Source of the DNA: Candidatus Huberarchaeum crystalense
GTDB lineage: Archaea > Huberarchaeota > Huberarchaeia > Huberarchaeales > Huberarchaeaceae
DNA: 5,524 bases
Assembly: GCA_002789275.1 (NCBI GenBank)
Contig: PFSX01000030.1
Span: 1 to 5,524 of the forward strand
Direction of reading: 5' to 3'
This document shows positions 1 through 4,849 of the stretch, piece by piece. Every line of letters begins with the position of its first letter. Within the stretch, counting starts at the first letter, position 1. The notes under the pieces were generated by a model. That model had not been told where the DNA came from. It worked only from the letters and a program-made list of their open reading frames with translations, and did not search any database. Both the position numbers and the translations under genes were made by a program.

Positions 1-40
1 ATGCCATAAAAATTTGATCAAAAACTTCTGCTTAACTTAT

Positions 41-92
41 TGCAAAGAGTAAATAATCAAATAAATAATGTAAAGAGTAAATAATCAAATAA
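41..92. repeat. 24-bp direct repeat, two copies, period 28
   Basis: Copies at 41-64 and 69-92 share a core AAAGAGTAAATAATCAAATA and differ at one base (C43 versus T71). The four bases between them are AT-rich. The DNA is simple in composition, so this may be a slippage duplication. It lies directly upstream of the tRNA promoter region. Confidence 0.75.
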
Positions 93-100
93 TTTATGTA
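93..100 (+). promoter_or_regulatory. Possible TATA-like element for tRNA-Asn
   Basis: A TTTATG-type element is centred about 28 bp before the first tRNA base. That is near the usual archaeal spacing of about 25-30 bp between TATA box and transcription start. A better-looking TATAAAT at 111-117 is only 8 bp from the mature tRNA, too close to direct its transcription. The call rests on spacing and AT content only. Confidence 0.25.
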
Positions 101-119
101 GATTTATTTGTATAAATCT
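100..119. repeat. 8-bp inverted repeat before tRNA-Asn
   Basis: AGATTTAT (100-107) and ATAAATCT (112-119) are perfect reverse complements around a four-base loop. The hairpin ends six bases before the tRNA. It would fall in the 5' leader of a precursor tRNA or in the promoter-proximal region. Bases GATTTA at 101-106 could instead pair with TAAATC at 199-204 after the tRNA, which would lengthen the acceptor stem of the precursor. Which pairing, if either, forms is unknown. Confidence 0.5.
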
Positions 120-124
120 GCGTT

Positions 125-197
125 GCCAGAGTAGCTCAGTAGGTAGAGCGACTGACTGTTAATCAGTAGGTCGTAGGTTCGAATCCTTCCTCTGGCG
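125..197 (+). tRNA. tRNA-Asn (anticodon GUU)
   Basis: A complete 73-base cloverleaf can be drawn. The acceptor stem GCCAGAG (125-131) pairs perfectly with CTCTGGC (190-196), and the discriminator is G197. The D stem is GCTC/GAGC (134-137 with 146-149). The anticodon stem is ACTGA/TCAGT (151-155 with 163-167), and its loop CTGTTAA places GTT at 158-160, which reads AAY codons (asparagine). The variable region has five bases and the T loop is TTCGAAT. The T stem GTAGG/CCTTC has one U-U mismatch in its second pair. No intron is present and CCA is not encoded, so CCA would be added after transcription. The 3' end touches the stop codon of the convergent gene on the minus strand, so there is no intergenic space on that side. 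Confidence 0.96.
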
Positions 198-751
198 CTA
201 AATCGAATTTAAATGTGACAACATCAAATCTAAAAGTAAATCTAATTTTTGCGTAATTGGTTCTTTAGACAATAAACCAAAAACATATATCTTATACTTT
301 TTACGCAATTCAGTATAATTTATTATATTATCTTCTTCAATAGAATACTCTGATTTTTTTATAACATTTGCAATAAGTATCTTATATTTATATTTGCAAT
401 AAATATTATCTTTCTTTGTTTGAATTGTAAATTCATTATTTTTGTATATATTTTAATTAAGTTTTTTATTTGCTCTTCTGTTGGCGTTAATTCTTCATAT
501 TTTTCACCTGTTTTATAGTCTTGGTAACAATTTCTATTATAATCTGTAGAAACAATTATTTTTACCATATCCTTATCTAAATGATAATGTTTTATGGCAA
601 GCATACTTATAAGTAAAAAAATAGGAAAATAATTTTTATTTAATAAATTAGAAGGTGTGTTTTTAAAATAATTATAATTACCTCCCTCATTATTTTCCAT
701 AATATGTTTATATTTAAAAGCAGATATATTGCCAAATTTACTTGCCTTCAA
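198..751 (-). CDS. Unknown protein, interrupted by one apparent frameshift
   Basis: I do not recognise this protein. The first frame runs from a TTG start (751-749) or an ATG (700-698) and would stop at 361-359. Near the T5 run at 439-443 (A5 on the coding strand) the -1 frame opens and continues to TAG at 200-198. The -1 part reads as ordinary protein, with segments such as YKILIANVIKKSEYSIEEDN and ELRKKYKIYVFGLLSKEPI, while the original frame after this point looks like noise. The span is 554 bases, so one added base gives 185 whole codons; an A6 run would restore the frame. It has no obvious membrane segment beyond one hydrophobic patch (FPIFLLISMLAI). Its TTG start overlaps the thioredoxin stop by 14 bases, making it the last gene of the leftward operon. 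It may be a fresh pseudogene, a sequencing or assembly error, or a programmed -1 shift. Confidence 0.6.
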
Positions 752-1262
752 CTCTACACTTATCTACAAAATCAATCAGCGCCTCTTTGTTTTGCTTTCC
801 TATTTTTGTTTTTCCGCTTCCATAGCATATAAATGTAGGAATTGAGTGAATATTTGGGTACTTCACTGCAATGAGTTTTCCTATTTCTGTGTTAGTTTCT
901 GCATTTACTATTGGATAACCTGCTTGGATTAATTCATTTACAATTGGTTTCATTGTTTGGCAATGTTGGCACCAATTTGCGTGAAAGAAAATCACTGTGT
1001 TTTCTGACAATTCTACATTGGTTTGAGTTGTAGTATTCATCGCATTTTGGCTTTGATTATTGATTTTAATTATATTATTTTTTCCATAAACTTCATTAAT
1101 ATATAACAACAAAAAACCAGAACCTATAACAACAATTCCAAAAATTATACTTATAAATACTAACAACAACATATTTTTCTTTACTCTAATAAACTCTTTT
1201 GCTTTCTCTACTATTGTTTTGTCAGGTGCGTACACTTCTGTTTTTTTGCTTTTTGTTGCCAT
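738..1262 (-). CDS. Membrane-anchored thioredoxin-fold protein (WCQHC active site)
   Basis: A 174-residue thioredoxin-like protein. Residues 1-30 are basic and hydrophilic, 31-55 form one transmembrane helix, 56-84 are a linker, and about 85-170 are the thioredoxin fold. The active site is W97-C98-Q-H-C101, preceded by a strand VIFFHAN as in the family. The cis-proline motif is S140-I141-P142-T143. Positive residues before the helix suggest the N-terminus is inside and the redox domain outside, so it probably handles thiol/disulfide exchange on exported proteins; the direction, oxidase or reductase, cannot be read from sequence. Two more cysteines (146 and 169) are present. The frame is open 14 codons further upstream, but the ATG at 1262-1260 is preferred: it follows the stop of the small upstream gene by four bases, and the longer start would lie inside that gene. 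Confidence 0.87.
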   Translation of the reverse strand: MATKSKKTEVYAPDKTIVEKAKEFIRVKKNMLLLVFISIIFGIVVIGSGFLLLYINEVYGKNNIIKINNQSQNAMNTTTQTNVELSENTVIFFHANWCQHCQTMKPIVNELIQAGYPIVNAETNTEIGKLIAVKYPNIHSIPTFICYGSGKTKIGKQNKEALIDFVDKCRVEGK

Positions 1263-1266
1263 ATTT

Positions 1267-1383
1267 TTAGAATTTAACAACCATAACCACAAGTACAAGA
1301 ACAAGAAGAATGATAACTATCCCTACTATTACTGACTTGTCAGTAAGTGCGTCCTTGAATTGTTGAAATTTGTCTTTTTCCAT
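1267..1383 (-). CDS. 38-residue single-pass membrane microprotein
   Basis: A short open frame from ATG at 1383-1381 to TAA at 1269-1267. It begins MEKDKFQQFKDALTDKS, a charged, probably helical 17-residue head. Residues 18-36 are almost entirely V, I, L, G and M, a clear transmembrane helix, and the protein ends K-F. Its ATG comes one base after the stop of the upstream thioredoxin-like gene, and its stop is four bases before the next ATG. It therefore fills the gap between two related genes exactly, which is the main reason to accept it. The topology is probably N-terminus inside, since the charged residues precede the helix and only one lysine follows it. I recognise no family. It may be a small partner or assembly factor of the membrane thioredoxins; that is inference. 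Confidence 0.75.
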   Translation of the reverse strand: MEKDKFQQFKDALTDKSVIVGIVIILLVLVLVVMVVKF

Positions 1384-1384
1384 A

Positions 1385-1882
1385 TTATTTTTGCTTATCT
1401 TTTGGTTTTGAAAGTGAAAGCAAGGCCTCATCTGCGTGGCTGCGGCACAAATAAATAAATTGACTCATTAAATCTCGTGACACTGCGCGGCCTACAAAAC
1501 CAATGCGTGGATTGCTTGCACAAAACATTAAAGGAACACCATCACTAACATATTGACCATAACAACCAAGTATTTTTTTAAATTCTGTGCTGTTCTTGTC
1601 AATATAATCAATTTTTATAAAAGTAATACTTTGGTTTTCCCAATATTTTACTTCTTCTAACATCACTTCACACACATCGCAATATACTGATGAATAAACA
1701 TATATAATTGAATTTGGATTTATTCCTTCGCTAATAGCGCACTTATAATCTTCAAACCATATTTTATTATTATCCTGCATATCTGATGTTCCGCCACTTG
1801 ACCAAAAAACAACTGAGCTAGCAAGGAGCATAATCGCTACTAAAATAACGGCTATTTTAGAAATGTTATTTTGATTTTTCAT
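1385..1882 (-). CDS. Membrane-anchored or secreted thioredoxin-like protein (CDVC)
   Basis: A 165-residue protein. Residues 9-27 form a hydrophobic N-terminal helix, either an uncleaved anchor or a signal peptide, after a short basic start. The rest has the thioredoxin pattern: strand SIIYVYSSVY, then the C68-D-V-C71 redox site on a helix, strand ITFIKIDY, and a G-V-P117 cis-proline loop before strand LMFC. It lacks the usual tryptophan before the first active-site cysteine (here V-Y-C). Four further cysteines (48, 107, 121, 146) make six in all, so extra disulfides are likely if it sits outside the membrane. It is the first gene of the leftward operon. No Shine-Dalgarno sequence precedes the ATG; the bases upstream are TATAAAAAG, then three bases, then ATG. 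The role is probably extracytoplasmic disulfide exchange; the substrate is unknown. Confidence 0.82.
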   Translation of the reverse strand: MKNQNNISKIAVILVAIMLLASSVVFWSSGGTSDMQDNNKIWFEDYKCAISEGINPNSIIYVYSSVYCDVCEVMLEEVKYWENQSITFIKIDYIDKNSTEFKKILGCYGQYVSDGVPLMFCASNPRIGFVGRAVSRDLMSQFIYLCRSHADEALLSLSKPKDKQK

Positions 1883-1901
1883 AATCTTTTTATATCAAGT
1901 T

Positions 1902-2025
1902 TAGAGAAATTTTGCTTATTTGCAAAGCAAATAACAATATAGAAAAAATAAATTTACAAAAAATAGAGAAATTTTGCTTATTTGCAAAGCAAATAATAAT
2001 ATAGAAAAAATAAATTTACAAAAAA
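1902..2025. repeat. 62-bp tandem duplication
   Basis: Two adjacent copies, 1902-1963 and 1964-2025, differ at one base (C1935 versus T1997). Each copy holds an interrupted palindrome, TTTGCTT-N7-AAGCAAA (1911-1931 and 1973-1993), which also contains the tighter hairpin ATTTGC-AAA-GCAAAT. Read on the minus strand each copy also has a TATATT and two T6 runs. The near-identity points to a recent duplication. Confidence 0.93.
1911..1941 (-). promoter_or_regulatory. Possible promoter with palindromic operator for the thioredoxin operon
   Basis: On the minus strand a TATATT (1941-1936) lies about 55-60 bp before the ATG at 1882. Archaeal spacing would put the transcript start near 1913, giving a leader of about 30 bases. 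The palindrome (1931-1911) sits between the TATA-like box and that start, a common place for archaeal repressors to bind. The whole module is repeated 62 bp upstream. This is inference from position; AT-rich spacers give many false TATA boxes. Confidence 0.3.
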
Positions 2026-2046
2026 GGTATGTGTTGTTGTAAAAAA
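2005..2046 (-). terminator. T-rich termination region after the platform gene
   Basis: Downstream of the TAA at 2084-2082 the minus strand shows T6 runs at 2046-2041, 2025-2020 and 2010-2005. Archaeal intrinsic termination depends mainly on such oligo-T tracts and needs no hairpin. The further T6 in the second 62-bp copy could act as a backup. There is no experimental or hairpin support. Confidence 0.35.
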
Positions 2047-2081
2047 TAATAAACTTGCAAAATAAATAGTAACAGTAACTA

Positions 2082-4751
2082 TTAACTTATTACAAACACA
2101 CCTGTTAATTGATTACTAATTGCGCTGAAAATCATACTCATTCCAAACAAAATTACAATAAAAATAACAGTAGAAACAAGCATATTTCCTTTTAGTGATT
2201 CAGCAAACTTTAAAATATCATCTCCATAGACAATATATGATGCAAAATAGCTTATAATAATAATACTAGTAATAAAATAAATACCAACAATAGCTGCAAA
2301 AAGATCTGGCGGAAGCGAATTATAAATCTTAAATCCAAACATTCCTGCTGATGTAAATGATGACATGCTACTTATTTCAGAAGTATCTGCTATAGAAAGT
2401 TCTGGCAAAGCCATAATTAAATTAAAAACAGTTCCTATCAAAAACACAAAATTTATTATGGTCGCAGATATAAACGGCAAAAGTAGATAAATATTAATTT
2501 TCATTGAGCTTACTGTGTCTGCCATTTCTTGTTTAATTTGTGTATTTATCTTTTCCATATTGCGCAAATAAACAGAGAGCGATGCCAATGTGCGCGCAAG
2601 ATTCTGCGAACCTTTATCAACTGTTTTTGCCACAATAATAAGCAAATCATAGATTAATTTTGATGGTGCATAATTTAGCGCACCTATTTCTGAATTATAA
2701 AGCGCGTCTTCAAAATTCATTTTCAAAACAGTCATATTTTTTAAAACCCTATCAAAAAACACGCGAACTTCTGTTGTTTCTGTTGTATTTACAATGTGCT
2801 GTATGCTTGTTTCCAAAGGAAGACCGCGAAAAAGCAAAGTGCTTAATTGATAAAAAGAAACACTCAATTCGCGCTCAATTATGTCAACATTTTCAGACTC
2901 TTTTTTATATGCGTCAACAATCTTTCCTAAAATATTTCTAACAAACCAAACAATTGCAACAAATAAAGTAATTACAACAAAAATCCAAAGAATTGTTGTT
3001 TGTTTGATAAGATATGAAATTGTTAGCTTTCCTACTGTTCCGTCTGCTAACATAATGTTTGCGCTAAAATTATGCTCCCCAACTAATCCACTAAATTGTT
3101 GTTGCGGGGGCAATCTATACGAAACGCAATAAGCGTTAGTGTTTTCAACACAAGGAGCTATTGTAATTTGGTTTTTAAGTGCAGAAGCATTACCCAAAAC
3201 ATACTTTACTTTATTTTCTTTTGAAAGACGCTCGTTTGTTATTTGCATAATATTTGAATTAAGGCCTTTAATAGTAAAATCTACTTTGTCTGATGGTAAA
3301 AAAGAATATTTATTAGAACTTACTTGCAAATTTAAATTTTTCTCTTGAACAACATGAAGTCCTAGCGGAGAGTAAAATGCAGCAAAAAACACGAGCGCTG
3401 GCGAGGCAATAATTAATAAAATTACAACAAGTTTTATTATTTGAAATTTTGAAAGATTAAATTTAGACAGGTCTTGAGAAATCACACCTCCAAAACCAGG
3501 TCTATTACTAACTAAAATATAAACCACTATTAAAATAAAAAAAGGTAAAACAAGGTCATAAAGCAAGGCAAGATAACCTGGTTTTATTAATTCAGGCATA
3601 AACATTACAATCATAGGAATCATTATACTAATCATCATTGGAAGCATAATACCCATCATATTTATTATATCTGTTGGAGTTTTTAATCCTTTTACAAAAA
3701 GTTGTGTATCATCATGAATATCTTGAAGCATTGACTCCATTATATAATCATATCTCTTAATTCGGTCACTTTCAGTAGATTCAAAAAAAGACATTTGCAC
3801 CTTTTCTAAACTGCTAACAAAAATAGGACTCCATTTTTTCCATTTTTTTATATACTCATCAAGCGCTGAATCTAGTGAAGAATATTTGGAATGAGATAAG
3901 TCCCACAAAATCTTTCGCAATTGATATGCTAATGGACCTTCTAATCGCGTGCTAGTAAAAAATAAAGCGTTTTCAAGCACAGGCTCATTTTTCAAATACA
4001 CAATAATATAAAGCAAAGCAATTGGAGCTGTAAGGTTAAATTTTTGAATTGCGCGCTTTTCTTGAATAAAAGGATAATATATATAAAACAAAACAACCAA
4101 CATACAAAAGATAAAAATAAGGCCAGCATAAATAATATCAGCAGCAAATACAAAAATTCCGAAACACAAAATAAGGCTCAAAACAAACAACAGAAAAGCC
4201 ACAAAAACAACTTGGCGTGGAACAATCGAATATATATGAAGCATCTCAAATGCATTTATATATTTTTGCCCCCATTTTTTTGGTATCATAAATTTAAATA
4301 TTCCAATCTTTTTAGTAATTTTTTCATAAAGTGTGTGGGGTTTTTGAAGCTCGTCAAACGATTTTTTAAACACATCATACGCCTCACGCGATTGAACTTG
4401 CCATTTAAATGATTCTTTATCAGATCTTTCTAATATTCCGCTGTATCTTTTAAAAATATTTGAAATTTCAGCAATGTCTGTGTCAATAGCAGAAGGTATA
4501 TCTGCAATATTTGAGCCATTAGTCTTTCCTGTTTGTGCATCTTTTTTAGAGTTAGTATTTATTTTGTCTTCATTAAATATATCTTTTTTGATGTTATTAT
4601 TTGTTTTGTCTTCATTAAATATATCTTTTTTGATGTTATTATTTGTTTTGTCTTCATTAAATATATCTTTTTTGATGTTATTATTTATTTTATCTTTGTT
4701 TTTATCAAAGTTGTTATTTTTATCCCTGTCAGGCAATTTTGGTGCAATCAT
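2082..4751 (-). CDS. FlaJ/TadC-like pilus or archaellum platform protein, two T2SF domains
   Basis: An 889-residue polytopic membrane protein. Residues 1-90 are hydrophilic, Asn/Lys/Asp-rich and include three identical 14-residue repeats (23-64). Membrane spans are at about 180-203, 206-228, 364-386, 395-415, 438-461, 584-606, 753-780, 815-840 and 856-880. T2SF-type helical domains lie at about 237-360 and 628-750; the second has the typical start FYQLSTLLFRGLPLETSI and the stretch VDKGSQNLARTLASLSVYLR. Between them, residues 462-583 form a predicted external, beta-rich domain with cysteines 534 and 542. Proteins of this family form the membrane base on which a secretion ATPase drives assembly of type IV-like filaments. 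The usual archaeal relative is about 500-600 residues, so the N-terminal extension and ectodomain make this one long. No ATPase or pilin gene lies next to it here. The ATG at 4751 is the only start that keeps the repeat region. Confidence 0.85.
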   Translation of the reverse strand: MIAPKLPDRDKNNNFDKNKDKINNNIKKDIFNEDKTNNNIKKDIFNEDKTNNNIKKDIFNEDKINTNSKKDAQTGKTNGSNIADIPSAIDTDIAEISNIFKRYSGILERSDKESFKWQVQSREAYDVFKKSFDELQKPHTLYEKITKKIGIFKFMIPKKWGQKYINAFEMLHIYSIVPRQVVFVAFLLFVLSLILCFGIFVFAADIIYAGLIFIFCMLVVLFYIYYPFIQEKRAIQKFNLTAPIALLYIIVYLKNEPVLENALFFTSTRLEGPLAYQLRKILWDLSHSKYSSLDSALDEYIKKWKKWSPIFVSSLEKVQMSFFESTESDRIKRYDYIMESMLQDIHDDTQLFVKGLKTPTDIINMMGIMLPMMISIMIPMIVMFMPELIKPGYLALLYDLVLPFFILIVVYILVSNRPGFGGVISQDLSKFNLSKFQIIKLVVILLIIASPALVFFAAFYSPLGLHVVQEKNLNLQVSSNKYSFLPSDKVDFTIKGLNSNIMQITNERLSKENKVKYVLGNASALKNQITIAPCVENTNAYCVSYRLPPQQQFSGLVGEHNFSANIMLADGTVGKLTISYLIKQTTILWIFVVITLFVAIVWFVRNILGKIVDAYKKESENVDIIERELSVSFYQLSTLLFRGLPLETSIQHIVNTTETTEVRVFFDRVLKNMTVLKMNFEDALYNSEIGALNYAPSKLIYDLLIIVAKTVDKGSQNLARTLASLSVYLRNMEKINTQIKQEMADTVSSMKINIYLLLPFISATIINFVFLIGTVFNLIMALPELSIADTSEISSMSSFTSAGMFGFKIYNSLPPDLFAAIVGIYFITSIIIISYFASYIVYGDDILKFAESLKGNMLVSTVIFIVILFGMSMIFSAISNQLTGVFVIS
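4562..4687 (-). repeat. Three perfect 42-bp tandem repeats within the platform gene
   Basis: Three copies with period 42 are identical in DNA and encode NNNIKKDIFNEDKT three times (residues 23-64; the last copy ends in I). A degenerate partial copy may follow on the high-coordinate side, at about 4688-4698. Because 42 is a multiple of three, copy number can change without breaking the frame. Identity at third codon positions shows that the expansion is recent. Confidence 0.95.
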
Positions 4752-4849
4752 AAAGTTTTTGCGTAATAAAAATTTTACACATTGTTGTTATGTGATAACT
4801 ATAATACAAGTAGGTGTTGATTATATTAAGTAATTTCTATAAAAAGTAT
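4752..4849. promoter_or_regulatory. Divergent promoter spacer between platform gene and ribosomal operon
   Basis: These 98 bases must carry the start signals for both flanking genes. An interrupted palindrome CACAT-N7-ATGTG lies at 4778-4794, near the middle, and could be a protein site. On the minus strand TATTATAG (about 4806-4798) lies roughly 50 bp before the platform ATG and could serve as its TATA box with a leader of about 25 bases. The assignment is weak. Confidence 0.4.
4821..4828 (+). promoter_or_regulatory. TATA-like box for the ribosomal operon
   Basis: TTATATTA is centred 25-26 bp before the ATG at 4850. That is the spacing expected when transcription starts at or beside the start codon, so the first message would be leaderless. 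This agrees with the lack of a Shine-Dalgarno sequence before this ATG. Confidence 0.5.

Larger units (their letters stand above)
1..124. other. Non-coding stretch left of the tRNA; no gene supported
   Basis: I see no convincing gene here. One + frame is open from the window edge to a stop near position 52, but it is too short to call a gene end. On the minus strand an ATG at 7-5 could begin a gene running off the edge, with only two codons visible. The stretch holds a 24-bp direct repeat, an inverted repeat against the tRNA, and a palindrome TTTGATCAAA at 13-22. Read on the minus strand, the T-runs near 8-12 and 21-24 could end transcripts that leave the leftward operon. Confidence 0.4.

Noticed and set aside
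1..124. CRISPR array suggested by two 24-bp repeats
   Set aside because: There are only two copies with a four-base gap, low-complexity sequence, and no spacer-like units.
246..257. 12-mer TTTTTGCGTAAT shared with 4756-4767
   Set aside because: One copy is in the coding region of the frameshifted gene and the other in a promoter spacer; the flanks do not match, so chance is likely.
666..700. GGGAGGT on the minus strand just inside the unknown gene, resembling a ribosome site
   Set aside because: No ATG, GTG or TTG follows within a usable distance, so it is not a start signal.
1263..1304. Longer start of the WCQHC thioredoxin (14 extra codons)
   Set aside because: The extension lies inside the 38-residue gene and would put an odd hydrophobic stretch before the basic N-terminus; ATG 1262 fits the operon spacing.
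1902..2025. Mobile element or insertion-sequence ends
   Set aside because: The repeats are directly adjacent with no transposase frame between them and no target-site duplication; a tandem duplication explains them.
2660..3348. Three + strand open frames of 69-93 codons
   Set aside because: They lie opposite the platform gene, overlap one another, have no family features, and are explained as shadows of a well-supported minus-strand gene.
4776..4796. Riboswitch or structured RNA in the divergent spacer
   Set aside because: Only a 5-bp stem with a seven-base loop is present; there is no larger structure or known motif.
4474..4833. Two + strand frames rich in repeated F/I/V/L segments that look like membrane helices
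   Set aside because: They are the antisense of the 42-bp repeat. The repeat length is a multiple of three, so several frames stay open by chance.
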